Shown here: positions 52,072 through 61,096 of the stretch, piece by piece
Numbering within the stretch: position 1 is the stretch's first letter
How the letters are laid out: every line of letters starts with the position of its first letter
Assembly (NCBI RefSeq): GCF_963675065.1
Contig: NZ_OY775906.1
Coordinates: 474,001-538,000 of the forward strand
Direction of reading: 5' to 3'
DNA length: 64,000 bases
From: an uncultured Draconibacterium sp.
Lineage (GTDB): Bacteria; Bacteroidota; Bacteroidia; Bacteroidales; Prolixibacteraceae
The notes under the pieces: model-generated
What the model was told of the DNA's origin: nothing
The model's database searches: none
The model's input: only the letters and a program-made list of their open reading frames with translations
Made by a program: the position numbers and the translations under genes

Positions 52072-53814
52072 ATGGAAAATCAAGAATTAATGGAAGTAAG
52101 AGCGAAAGCACAGGAATGGCTTTCGGATACTTATGATGAAGAAACAAGAGCTCAGGTTCAGGCACTTTTAGATGCTGAAGACCCAACAGAGCTGATTGAT
52201 TCTTTTTACCGCAGCCTGGAGTTTGGTACCGGCGGTCTTCGCGGTATTATGGGCGTTGGAACTAACCGCATGAATATTTATACCGTTGGTGCAGCAACAC
52301 AGGGATTAAGTAATTATTTGAAGAAGAATTTCGCCGATCTTGATGAAATTAAAGTGGCAATTGGTCACGATTGTAGAAACAACAGTCGCTTGTTCTCTGA
52401 AACCAGTGCAAAAATATTTGCCGCCAACGGAATTAAAGCTTATTTGTTTGATGATTTACGTCCAACTCCTGAGTTGTCATACGCTATTCGCGAGCTGGGG
52501 TGCCAAAGTGGTATTATTCTTACCGCATCGCACAACCCTAAAGAATACAATGGCTACAAAGCTTATTGGGAAGATGGTTCACAAATTGTTGGTCCGCACG
52601 ATGTAAACATTGTTAACGAGGTGGCCAAAATTAAACCTGAGGATATAAAATTTGATGGCCCTGACGAGTTGATCGAAATATTAGGAGAGGAGATGGATAA
52701 CAAATTTCTGGCAGAGGTTAAAAAGGTTTCCATTTCGCCCGACGTGGTAGAGCGCCACAAAGACATTAAAATAATTTACACGCCAATTCACGGAACAGGA
52801 GTGAAATTGATTCCTGCTGCTTTACGCGAATTTGGTTTTACAAACATCATAAATATTCCTGAACAGGATGTGGTAAGCGGCGACTTCCCAACAGTAGTTT
52901 CGCCTAACCCGGAAGAGCCTGCAGCCATGGAAATGGCAATGAAAAAAGCTGCCGAAATTGATGCCGATGTTGTTATGGCTTCCGATCCCGATTCAGACCG
53001 GATTGGTGTTGTTGTGAAAGACGATAAAGGCGAATACATCATTATAAACGGTAACCAAACAGCGCTGCTTTTCTTCTACTACATTATTGTGAAGATGAAA
53101 GAAGCCGGCAAACTGAAAGGTAACGAGTTTGTTGTGAAAACAATTGTTTCTACCGAAATGATTGCCGAGGTTGCCCGTCGAAACAACATCGAATATTTTG
53201 ATGTGTATACCGGATTTAAATTTATTGCCGAAGTAATTCGCGATAACGAAGGTGTGAAAAAATACATCGGTGGTGGCGAAGAAAGTTTTGGTTTTATGCC
53301 TTCTGATTTTGTTCGCGATAAAGATGCTGTTTCGGCTTGTGCTCTAATGGCCGAAATCACTGCATGGGCTATCGATCAGGGCAAAACATTGTACGAATTG
53401 TTGCAGGATATATACCTGGAATACGGTTTCTCACGCGAGAAAATGAAGTATGTGGTTCGTAAAGGGAAATCGGGTGCCGAAGAAATTCAGCAGATAATGA
53501 CCAAATTCCGCAACGATCCTCCAAAAGAATTGGATGGCTCGCCAATGGAGTGGGTAAAAGATTATTCTACATTGGTTGCGAAAAACCTGATTACAGGTGA
53601 GGAAAAGAAAATTGATCAGAAAATTACGTCAAATGTACTGCAGTTCTTTACGCAGGATGGAACAAAAATATCGGTTCGCCCATCGGGAACCGAGCCTAAG
53701 ATTAAGTTCTACTTTGAGGTGGCCGGTGAATTAAAAGCGCGCGAAGATTTTGATGCCGAAGAGCAAAAAGCCGATGCCAAGATCGATGCCATAATGGAAG
53801 AACTTGGATTGTAA
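52072..53814 (+). CDS. pgm: Phosphoglucomutase/phosphomannomutase
   Basis: 580 residues of the alpha-D-phosphohexomutase family: GTGGLRGIMGVGTNRMN, catalytic phosphoserine Ser153 in TASHNP, Mg2+ loop DPDSDRIG, the sugar-specificity GGGEESFG, and C-terminal phosphate-binding RPSGTEPKIKFY. It interconverts glucose 6- and glucose 1-phosphate, feeding rfbA in the same operon. The long Bacteroidota type, like PgcA, may also act on mannose or pentose phosphates. Neither the upstream nor the downstream gap (66 bases) holds a promoter I can identify. Confidence 0.95.
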   Translation: MENQELMEVRAKAQEWLSDTYDEETRAQVQALLDAEDPTELIDSFYRSLEFGTGGLRGIMGVGTNRMNIYTVGAATQGLSNYLKKNFADLDEIKVAIGHDCRNNSRLFSETSAKIFAANGIKAYLFDDLRPTPELSYAIRELGCQSGIILTASHNPKEYNGYKAYWEDGSQIVGPHDVNIVNEVAKIKPEDIKFDGPDELIEILGEEMDNKFLAEVKKVSISPDVVERHKDIKIIYTPIHGTGVKLIPAALREFGFTNIINIPEQDVVSGDFPTVVSPNPEEPAAMEMAMKKAAEIDADVVMASDPDSDRIGVVVKDDKGEYIIINGNQTALLFFYYIIVKMKEAGKLKGNEFVVKTIVSTEMIAEVARRNNIEYFDVYTGFKFIAEVIRDNEGVKKYIGGGEESFGFMPSDFVRDKDAVSACALMAEITAWAIDQGKTLYELLQDIYLEYGFSREKMKYVVRKGKSGAEEIQQIMTKFRNDPPKELDGSPMEWVKDYSTLVAKNLITGEEKKIDQKITSNVLQFFTQDGTKISVRPSGTEPKIKFYFEVAGELKAREDFDAEEQKADAKIDAIMEELGL

Positions 53815-53825
53815 TTTGTAATATA

Positions 53826-53852
53826 CACTAAGCGGTTTAAGACTGCTTAGTG
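53826..53852. terminator. Hairpin between pgm and the DUF1080 gene
   Basis: CACTAAGCGGT (53826-53836), loop TTAAG, ACTGCTTAGTG (53842-53852): an 11-pair stem with one G-T wobble. No T tract follows, so it may be a processing or attenuating hairpin rather than a strong terminator. Confidence 0.5.
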
Positions 53853-53880
53853 CATAAATAAAATACCTAAATCGATAAAA

Positions 53881-54633
53881 ATGAAACTTAAAATTTTAAC
53901 AGTAGCGCTGCTTTTTGTAGCAGTGTGCGCAGTAGCTCAAGATGAGAGACCGGAAATGGTTCCTGAAATGACTGAAATCTGGGATCCTGAAGTGCCGGTA
54001 ATTACTCCGGGAGAAACTCCGGCAGATGCACCTTCGGATGCCATAGTTTTATTCGACGGTGTGGATATCGACCGTGAGTGGACAAACGGAGATGGTGGCC
54101 CTGTTGGCTGGAAAGTAGCCGACGGTTGTGTAACCGTTGAAAGAGGAGCGGGAATCATTCAGACAAAACGTGCTTTCGAAGATTTTCAATTACACATCGA
54201 GTGGAGATCGCCATCAGAAGTAATTGGCGAAAGCCAGGGACGTGGAAACAGCGGCGTTTTTCTTCAGAAACGTTACGAGGTTCAGGTGCTGGATAACTAT
54301 AATAACCGTACATACCGCAATGGTCAGGCCGGAAGTTTGTACAAACAACATGCGCCGCTGGTAAATGCCTGTAAAGGCCCGGGCGAGTGGCAAGTGTACG
54401 ATATTATTTACACTGCACCACGTTTTAACGACGACGGTACGTATTTTACACCGCCAACTGTAACTGTTTTGCACAATGGCGTTTTGGTTCAAAACAATTC
54501 AAAATTGCGCGGACCAACAGAATACATTGGTATTCCTGAGTACAGCGTTGAAATACACGGTGCCGATGTTATACAGTTGCAAGATCATGGAAATCCGGTG
54601 AGTTACCGAAACATCTGGATTCGCGAATTGTAA
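53881..54633 (+). CDS. Secreted DUF1080 protein (3-keto-disaccharide hydrolase family)
   Basis: 250 residues with a signal peptide (MKLKILTVALLFVAVCAVAQ). One DUF1080 domain of the concanavalin/LamG-like fold: WKVADGCVTVERGAGIIQTK, FQLHIEWRSP, GRGNSGVFLQKRYEVQVLD, and YKQHAPLVNACKGPGEWQVYDI. Some family members hydrolyse 3-keto-glycosides; others only bind sugars. It is separated from pgm by a hairpin, so co-transcription is uncertain. It is followed by a terminator. Confidence 0.9.
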   Translation: MKLKILTVALLFVAVCAVAQDERPEMVPEMTEIWDPEVPVITPGETPADAPSDAIVLFDGVDIDREWTNGDGGPVGWKVADGCVTVERGAGIIQTKRAFEDFQLHIEWRSPSEVIGESQGRGNSGVFLQKRYEVQVLDNYNNRTYRNGQAGSLYKQHAPLVNACKGPGEWQVYDIIYTAPRFNDDGTYFTPPTVTVLHNGVLVQNNSKLRGPTEYIGIPEYSVEIHGADVIQLQDHGNPVSYRNIWIREL

Positions 54634-54660
54634 AAAGTTAATTTTAGCTAAATAGAATAG

Positions 54661-54690
54661 AGCAGGCAGTTTTTATTGTCTGCTTTTTTT
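54661..54690 (+). terminator. Terminator after the DUF1080 gene
   Basis: AGCAGGCA (54661-54668) pairs with TGTCTGCT (54677-54684), with one G-T wobble and an 8-base loop, followed by T6. Confidence 0.8.
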
Positions 54691-54723
54691 GTGGAAACTT
54701 TTTTTTACTGAGGTCAGTTTTTA

Positions 54724-54803
54724 GTCGCAGTTAGCAGCGGGAGACAACAGAGGGTATAGCAGTGATCAGTATTTCGTGGCAGTTAGTAGATAGAAACAAC
54801 AGG
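54724..54803. repeat. Imperfect 28-base direct repeat in the 357-base gap before the histidine kinase
   Basis: Units at 54724-54751 (GTCGCAG TTAGCAG CGGGAGA CAACAGA) and 54776-54803 (GTGGCAG TTAGTAG ATAGAAA CAACAGG) match at 21 of 28 bases. GCAG/TTAG blocks of seven resemble the heptamer arrays elsewhere in the window. The rest of the gap 54634-54990 holds only the terminator above and AT-rich DNA before the kinase start. Confidence 0.5.
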
Positions 54804-54990
54804 AATTAATTCAAACAATCGAACCAATTTTTAATTTCAAAACAACTTTATAACTTTCTTATTAGCTACTTAACAACGTGTTAACTTAATTTTTTGTTTA
54901 GTTTATTTATTTGCATCAGATTGGGATTTTATGTAAAATTGTGGATGTTATTCGTAGGAATTTGAATGTTTTAATTATTATCTAAACTTA

Positions 54991-57138
54991 ATGAAAATAA
55001 TTTATATTGTAGTTTTAGCTTTATTATTGTTTAGTACCGAACCAGTCAGATCTCAAACGCTAAAAATAGACAGCTTAAGAAATGAAATCCGGAATGTTCA
55101 GGGAATTGAACTTGCGAAACTTGATATTGAGATAGCTTCTGCTTTGTATTATCAAGATCCTATTGAAGCAATTGAATTTTGTGAAAAAGCTGTTTTAATT
55201 GCCAGGGATGAATCGTATCCTTATCAGGAAATAGAAGCACTTATAATAAAAAGCGGTGCAATGCTAATTTGTGGTCAGGCCGAAAAAGGATTCACTATAG
55301 CCGATTCTGTTAGTCACCTTTCTGTATGTTTGGACGAGCCAATGCTTTACTGCAAGGCTTTAAATGTTAAGGCTATGTTCTATTTTTATACTGCTAATTA
55401 CGATAAATCATTAACGGTTTATCAAGAAGCAGATTCCATTGCTAAAAAAAATGGATTTGCGGAATCATTGGCAAAGATACAGGTGAACATGGGGACGATA
55501 TATACCCAAAAAGGAAACTATGTAAAAGGAATAAAAGCTTATGAAGAGGCATTGAAGTTTTATCAAAAACAGAATGATAAGCATGTAATGGCCATGTTAA
55601 ATAGTAACATCGGAACAAATTATTCGTATTGGTTACCTCCTGCCAGAGCGCGTGAGTACTACATTCAGGCAGTTTCTTTGTATGGTGAGATTGAAGAACC
55701 CGTCGCCAAAGCTACAACAATGAACAACATTGGCGATACTTATGCGGATGAAAATAATTATACAAAAGCAATTGAATACTATAAAAATGCCATTGAAGAG
55801 CTTGGGAATTCTACAAATTCGGCAGTGGCTGCAGTGCCGCAGATTGGAATGGGAGAGGCGTACTGGAAATTGAATGATCTGGAAAAAGCAAAACAGTATT
55901 CCAACAGGGCTTTAAGCTCATTTATGAGTATCCAGCATAGTGAGGGTATTGCTCGGTCAAAGGCTGTGCTGGGAGGAATAAAAATAAAGGAAGGCGATTA
56001 TGCTGGTGCAAATCGATTATTAAGTGAGGCATTGGAAATTGCAAATACGTATGAGATTAAAGATCTGCAAGCCGAACTTTGTGGCGAATTTGCCGATCTC
56101 AAATCAGTTGAGAAAGATTACAACGCAGCGTTGGAATACACAAAAACTCATTTTGCCATAAAAGATTCGCTACTCAACAAATACAAAGGACATCAATTGA
56201 ACGAACTCCTGGCTGAAATGGAGGTTGAACAGAAAGAAGCCGAGATAAAGATTTTACAAAAAGATAGTGCCATAAAAAGTCTGGACTTAAAAAGAAAATC
56301 ATCTCTAATTTTTGCTCTTGTTTTTGTAACTATCGTTTTACTGATTTTAACAATCGTGATTTTGTATTTCCAGCGACAAAAGAAAAAGACACTGAGGTTG
56401 GTTAAAATCCAGAATCAGCAAATTTCGCAACAAAACGACAAATTGATTATGGCCAGTGAAATGCAAAATAAAATATTATCGATAATTGGACACGATTTAG
56501 TAACTCCGATGGGCGGTTTGAAAGAGTTATTAAACATGCTAAATGATAATCCTGATACATTTGAATCGGAAGATTTATTGTCGTTGGTGCCTTCGTTAAA
56601 GGGAGCGGTAGATGATACTTACTTTTTACTTACAAATTTATTGTCGTGGGCAAAAAATCAGGGTGGAAATTATAATGTCGAGATCGAAAGTTGTAATGTG
56701 CTTGAGATTGTAAATCAGAACCTTTCATTTCTTCAAAATAGTATTGCAAAAAAATCAATTCAAATTGAAATTCAAATTGCAGCTGATTTGGTCATTCAGT
56801 TCGACAAGAATATGTTTGGAATTGTTGTGCGAAATCTGATTTCGAATGCTGTGAAATTTACTCCGGGAAATGGGAAAATTTGCATTTATACTGAAGAGCG
56901 TGATGGAAAATTAATTTTTTGTGTAAAAGATACCGGGATTGGAATTTCTAAAGAAAACCAGAAAAAGCTGTTTAGCAAGGAACATGTTTCTACATTTGGA
57001 ACGGATAACGAAAAAGGAACCGGCCTGGGACTTAACCTTTGCAAAGAGTTTGTTGAGAAAAACAAGAGCAAACTTATGGTAGAAAGCAGGGAGAACGAAG
57101 GGAGCCTGTTTGCGTTTTTTATTTCGGAGAAGATGTGA
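54991..57138 (+). CDS. TPR-containing membrane sensor histidine kinase
   Basis: 715 residues: a signal-like N-terminus (IIYIVVLALLLFSTEP), about eight tetratricopeptide repeats (for example YTKAIEYYKNAIEELG, YVKGIKAYEEALKFY) making a periplasmic sensor region to about residue 420, a membrane helix near 438-460, a short coil, then HisKA with His501 (IIGHDLVTPMGGL) and a HATPase domain (NLISNAVKFTPG, KDTGIGIS, GTGLGLNLCKEF). No response regulator is adjacent, so the output is unknown. It ends about 100 bases before a decayed CotH gene; the deletion that truncated that gene may have placed them together. Confidence 0.93.
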   Translation: MKIIYIVVLALLLFSTEPVRSQTLKIDSLRNEIRNVQGIELAKLDIEIASALYYQDPIEAIEFCEKAVLIARDESYPYQEIEALIIKSGAMLICGQAEKGFTIADSVSHLSVCLDEPMLYCKALNVKAMFYFYTANYDKSLTVYQEADSIAKKNGFAESLAKIQVNMGTIYTQKGNYVKGIKAYEEALKFYQKQNDKHVMAMLNSNIGTNYSYWLPPARAREYYIQAVSLYGEIEEPVAKATTMNNIGDTYADENNYTKAIEYYKNAIEELGNSTNSAVAAVPQIGMGEAYWKLNDLEKAKQYSNRALSSFMSIQHSEGIARSKAVLGGIKIKEGDYAGANRLLSEALEIANTYEIKDLQAELCGEFADLKSVEKDYNAALEYTKTHFAIKDSLLNKYKGHQLNELLAEMEVEQKEAEIKILQKDSAIKSLDLKRKSSLIFALVFVTIVLLILTIVILYFQRQKKKTLRLVKIQNQQISQQNDKLIMASEMQNKILSIIGHDLVTPMGGLKELLNMLNDNPDTFESEDLLSLVPSLKGAVDDTYFLLTNLLSWAKNQGGNYNVEIESCNVLEIVNQNLSFLQNSIAKKSIQIEIQIAADLVIQFDKNMFGIVVRNLISNAVKFTPGNGKICIYTEERDGKLIFCVKDTGIGISKENQKKLFSKEHVSTFGTDNEKGTGLGLNLCKEFVEKNKSKLMVESRENEGSLFAFFISEKM

Positions 57139-57235
57139 TAAGTTATATTTTATTGCCAATAATAAAATTTTTAATGCTGTAAATCAGTTCTTTAAAATAA
57201 AAGGATCCGATCTGGTTTGTTCAGTTGTTGCTTAA

Positions 57236-57840
57236 CGAATCGTAACAAGGCGTTTATGTGCTATTGGAGAAGATGAATGGCAAAATCCGTTTTGTTGGAA
57301 AGGTCTTTTGCGCGATGAGTATTTTACAAAAGCATTAAAATGCAGGTGTAAAGAATTAAGTACTGGTCTTTTGTCTTCCAATTCGGTTGCGCAGGTAGCT
57401 GACAGTTTAGCTAATATACTGGAAGAAAGTGCTGAACGGAATTTTTTGCGATGGTCGGTTTTAGGCGAATATGTATGGCCCAATTATCATGTCCCCCAAA
57501 CCTGCAACTCCGAAATTTCGTGGCTAAAACACTGGCTTGTTGAGCGAAAAGTGTTAAACTAAATGCTTCGGGCGATTGTAATGGAGAAATAGAAGTGCTT
57601 TACGAATTTGCCGTTTCAACTTAACCGAGCCCGTTTACTTCACGATTAAATATCCCAATTACATCGGATAATAATATTAGTTTACAGATTGACTTTTTTA
57701 CATTAAATGGCAGCCGGATTTTTACCCAGAAAGCCCTTGTTGACAGAGGACCAAACAGCATTGAAATAAATACAGTTTCATTGCCTCCTGGTGCCTACGT
57801 ATATCGCATTATTAAAGGCGACGTTGAGGTTAAAATGTAG
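57236..57840 (+). pseudogene. Remnant of a CotH-kinase-family protein with T9SS sorting domain (5'-truncated, frameshifted)
   Basis: The frame starting at 57236 encodes GEDEWQNPFCWKGLLRDEYF, LKCRCKELSTGLLS and NFLRWSVLGEYVWPNYHVP, the C-terminal end of a CotH spore-coat-kinase-like domain; it stops at 57560-57562. From 57625, in a different frame, the sequence encodes PSPFTSRLNIPIT...LPPGAYVYRIIKGDVEVKM, a type A T9SS C-terminal sorting domain, ending at TAG 57838-57840. The N-terminal half is missing (the histidine kinase ends at 57138) and nothing recognisable lies in 57139-57235. The intact gene would have encoded a secreted cell-surface protein. Confidence 0.85.
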
Positions 57841-57844
57841 ATGA

Positions 57845-59116
57845 TTAAAAATCATCAGAAAAAGTAAGGTTGTCATCAGCATCGTATAAACGTGTATAAT
57901 CAACAGTGCCGCTTCCTGCAAAACGGTACGAAATTCCTTTTATAGCACCGTTGCTTCCTTCGTATGACGTGGTGTAGATTTCAGCCTCGTTTAATGAAAT
58001 AGTTACTAGTTTGTTGCTGATTTCTAACTTAAGAGTATTCCATTTATCCATGTTTGTGCCGAATGCCGAAAGATCGTTGTTGGTTCCCATCACATACTTT
58101 GTTCCGAATTTCTGAAAAATACTTCCAATACATCCCGGATTTGCTAATTGAATCACATGTCTTCCGTATTCTGCAAATATCGATATTTCGCATATCTGGC
58201 AAGCCAGTGCTCCCTCGTCAATGTTGTTTTTAATACGGCTTTCAAAAGAAAAATTATCACTGTCGCCGTTAAAATTTTCGTTTACATAGTAAAAGCAGGT
58301 TGCATGATTGTTCTTCGACAAATCGATATGATGGGTTTCAACAGTTTCCGGTGAAATGTATATTTGATCGTTACTGATGCAATTTTCATTTACATAAATC
58401 GGGACTAAATCATTTTCCGGGTTTTGAATGAGCGATAGCCAGCCGTTGGTTGTAATGTAAACCGGTATTTCTTTTACCAACTGATCATTAATCATGATTT
58501 TTGCACGATGATAGCCCGGGTAATAATATACCGAGGTGGAATATTTTTCGTGCCTTTTAATTTCTGCACGCCGGCGGGCATCCCACGACTGTTGAATAAA
58601 AGCACTGTCAAATTCATACATCGAAATATCGTAATCGAAAATTACCGTATTGGGAACTCCGCTGCTAACATTCGTCCTGCTTGTAAAGCTGGCTTCCGAG
58701 TAACTTTGCGCCGGTTTGCTGTTTAAAAGAATAACTACAAACAAGGCCACTATTATTGCTGTAGCCGGGATATACAGCACACGTTTGCGAAACTTAAAAT
58801 TTAACCTCCTGTTTTTTCTTTTTGCAACAGGAGTATCCGCATGGTTATCTTTAAAATCATACCAATCTTTATAATCAAGAAATTGTGCCAGTGCGTTTAG
58901 TGTATTTTTTTGAGGAATACGCTGAAATTGGTTTTTGGAAATTCTTTTCAGTGTAGAAACACTGAGGTTAATGCCGGTTTTCTCCTGAATGAGAAGATTT
59001 AGATTTTCATAATCGCGTTGCTGTAATTGTTTCGGATCCTCGATATGCAGTTTCTCCGCAATTTGCTGAACAATGATTTTTACGAACTTTTTTTCCTGCT
59101 CTGCTTCGTTATACAT
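57845..59116 (-). CDS. HTH-transmembrane protein with lectin-like C-terminus
   Basis: 423 residues. The N-terminal cytoplasmic part has the Bacteroidota HTH-like pattern NLSVSTLKRI (50-59) and TLNALAQFLDYKDWYDF (72-88). A basic stretch, one membrane helix (about 113-132) and an extracytoplasmic part of about 290 residues follow. The latter has strands typical of PKD/LamG-like domains (RIKNNIDEGALACQICEISIFAEYG, WNTLKLEISNKLVTISLNEAEIY). This suggests a one-protein sensor-regulator that binds a ligand outside and DNA or a partner inside (inference). The function of such proteins is undescribed to my knowledge. It ends 4 bases from the CotH remnant and is transcribed alone. Confidence 0.7.
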   Translation of the reverse strand: MYNEAEQEKKFVKIIVQQIAEKLHIEDPKQLQQRDYENLNLLIQEKTGINLSVSTLKRISKNQFQRIPQKNTLNALAQFLDYKDWYDFKDNHADTPVAKRKNRRLNFKFRKRVLYIPATAIIVALFVVILLNSKPAQSYSEASFTSRTNVSSGVPNTVIFDYDISMYEFDSAFIQQSWDARRRAEIKRHEKYSTSVYYYPGYHRAKIMINDQLVKEIPVYITTNGWLSLIQNPENDLVPIYVNENCISNDQIYISPETVETHHIDLSKNNHATCFYYVNENFNGDSDNFSFESRIKNNIDEGALACQICEISIFAEYGRHVIQLANPGCIGSIFQKFGTKYVMGTNNDLSAFGTNMDKWNTLKLEISNKLVTISLNEAEIYTTSYEGSNGAIKGISYRFAGSGTVDYTRLYDADDNLTFSDDF

Positions 59117-59265
59117 GGTTACTAATTTCTGGTTCCTAAAAATAGTAAGAACGTTTGGTTTTTTTGGTGTGAATGTGTTTTGATTATGTTTTGATCACGG
59201 TTTGAATGTTGATTTTCAGACTGGTTGCTGAAATTTGTTTAATGAAGTTCATAAAAACCAAAGCA

Positions 59266-60354
59266 ATGAAAACATTTATAACACTAGTTTTTATGCTGAC
59301 CAATCTCTCAGTTTTTGCCCAGGAGCATGTTAGTTTGAATGGAATTGACTGGATTCTGAACGGAAAAGTTGTCAGCGAAAATTATAAAGGAAAAGACTGT
59401 TTAAAAACCGACGATGGAGTTGCCATCGCAAGTAATATTTTGTTAAAAAACGGCATTATTGAATTTAAGATGTGTATTCAGCCGGGAAGAGGATTTGCCG
59501 GGGTGCGTTTTCGGGGCGATGGAATGGGGAACACTGAAGAGTTTTACATTCGGAAACATCAAAGTGGTAATCCTGATGCCATGCAATATACTCCGGTTTA
59601 TAACGACAATGCAGGTTGGCAGTTGTATTACGGCGATGGTTATGGTGCCGTAAAAGAACATGTTTTCGATGAGTGGTTTCAGGTTAAACTCATAGTGTCG
59701 GGAATCAGGGGCGAGGTTTATATCGCTGATATGGAAAAGCCGGTGCTGGTGATTCATGAGTTGAAAAGGGGCGAACGTGAAGGAAAAATCGCGTTTTACG
59801 GTCCGGCCCGCTTTGCTGATATCAAAATTACCCCGATGGCTTCTCCTCAGTTAAAGGGAGAGTTTAAAGAAATTGCTGAAGCTGGTGACGAGGTGATAAA
59901 AAACTATAAGGTTTCTGAGATATTTGATGACGAAAAGCTGATCAATGAAAACCTGTTACCCGCAAATTTTACCAATAAACTGCAATTCCGGAAATGGGAT
60001 ACGGAAGCTGATGGTTTGCTGAATATTTCGAAAACTGCTGCTCTGGCAGAGAAAAAGAATGCGGTTCTCCTGAAAATCACTATTGATTCAGAAACCGACC
60101 TCGTTAAGCTGATGAATTTTGGTTTTAGCGATGTGGCAAAAATCTTTGTTAACGGCAAGGCGGTTTGGCTGGGAGCTGATATTTACCGAAGCCGCGATTA
60201 TCGCTTTCTGGGAACAATTGGCTATTTCGATTCTGTTTATCTTGATCTGAAATCAGGGAAGAATGAAATCCTGGTTCTGGTAGCAGAGAATTTTGGCGGC
60301 TGGGGATTTAAAGCCCGTTTCGAAAACCTGAATGGCATTAAAATTCTGAAATAA
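59266..60354 (+). CDS. Secreted lectin-like/glucanase-fold protein of unknown function
   Basis: Start chosen at ATG 59266, which opens a clean signal peptide (MKTFITLVFMLTNLSVFAQ, 362 residues in total); the frame extends to 59206 without support. Two parts: a concanavalin-like domain (FRGDGMGNTEEFYIRKHQSG, DNAGWQLYYGDG) like DUF1080 proteins, then a jelly-roll/carbohydrate-binding-like domain (FGFSDVAKIFVNGKAVW, RDYRFLGTIGYFDSVYL). Carbohydrate binding is inferred. It precedes the exported nitroreductase by 37 bases, with a DsrE-like gene next, so the three may be one transcript. Confidence 0.7.
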   Translation: MKTFITLVFMLTNLSVFAQEHVSLNGIDWILNGKVVSENYKGKDCLKTDDGVAIASNILLKNGIIEFKMCIQPGRGFAGVRFRGDGMGNTEEFYIRKHQSGNPDAMQYTPVYNDNAGWQLYYGDGYGAVKEHVFDEWFQVKLIVSGIRGEVYIADMEKPVLVIHELKRGEREGKIAFYGPARFADIKITPMASPQLKGEFKEIAEAGDEVIKNYKVSEIFDDEKLINENLLPANFTNKLQFRKWDTEADGLLNISKTAALAEKKNAVLLKITIDSETDLVKLMNFGFSDVAKIFVNGKAVWLGADIYRSRDYRFLGTIGYFDSVYLDLKSGKNEILVLVAENFGGWGFKARFENLNGIKILK

Positions 60355-60391
60355 AATAAAACCATTGAAATAACCTTTAAAATTATAAACA

Positions 60392-61078
60392 ATGAACAGA
60401 AGACACAGTTTAAAGGCCGGTGCTGCATTAGTTACCGGACTAACATTGATTCCGGTTGTAAAATCTGCCGGAGAAAATTTGGTTAGCCAAACAGAAGAAT
60501 CATTTTGGGAGGTGGTTAAAAACCGTCGCTCGGTACGTGCATTTAAATCGGATCCGGTGCCGGAAGCAGATTTAGAAAAAGTAGTCGATGCTGCAAGAAT
60601 GGCTCCTACAGCGGGAAACCAGCAACCGTGGAGATTTCTGATTATTACCGACAAAAAGAAAATTGAGGCATTAAAAACTGCTAAACTGAAAGAAACTGAA
60701 GCCTACCTAAAAGATGAAAAAAAACTGGCAGGCGAAGAACTGAAGAAGCAATTAAACGAGTATGACAAACAATTAAAAAGCGGGTATTTGTCGGCGCCGG
60801 CTTACATTGTAGTTCTTACAGATAACAATAGTCGTTATCCGCAGTATAACCACTGGGACGGCCCGCTGGCTGCCGCAAATTTAATGCTTGCAGCACGTGC
60901 TCTTGGTTATGGAACAGTGCATATTACCGATTCATTTTCCGAAGAACTGACACGAAAAGTATTCAATATCCCAGATAATTATACACGTGTATGTATTACT
61001 CCGGTTGGCGTTCCGGTTGAATGGCCTGAAAAAGAAAAGCAGCCTCTCGGTGACTTTGTTGTTAGTAACAGTTTCTAA
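60392..61078 (+). CDS. Exported nitroreductase-family protein
   Basis: 228 residues. The N-terminus MNRRHSLKAGAALVTGLTLIPVV is a Tat-like signal (RRHSLK), suggesting export of the folded, cofactor-bound protein. The FMN-dependent nitroreductase fold follows: VVKNRRSVRAFKSDPVP, ARMAPTAGNQQPWRFLII, and GPLAAANLMLAARALGYGTVHI. It reduces nitro or quinone-like substrates with NAD(P)H; an extracytoplasmic electron donor would be needed if it is really exported. It is 18 bases upstream of a secreted DsrE-like gene. Confidence 0.88.
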   Translation: MNRRHSLKAGAALVTGLTLIPVVKSAGENLVSQTEESFWEVVKNRRSVRAFKSDPVPEADLEKVVDAARMAPTAGNQQPWRFLIITDKKKIEALKTAKLKETEAYLKDEKKLAGEELKKQLNEYDKQLKSGYLSAPAYIVVLTDNNSRYPQYNHWDGPLAAANLMLAARALGYGTVHITDSFSEELTRKVFNIPDNYTRVCITPVGVPVEWPEKEKQPLGDFVVSNSF

Positions 61079-61096
61079 ATCTTAACTAAAATAAAA

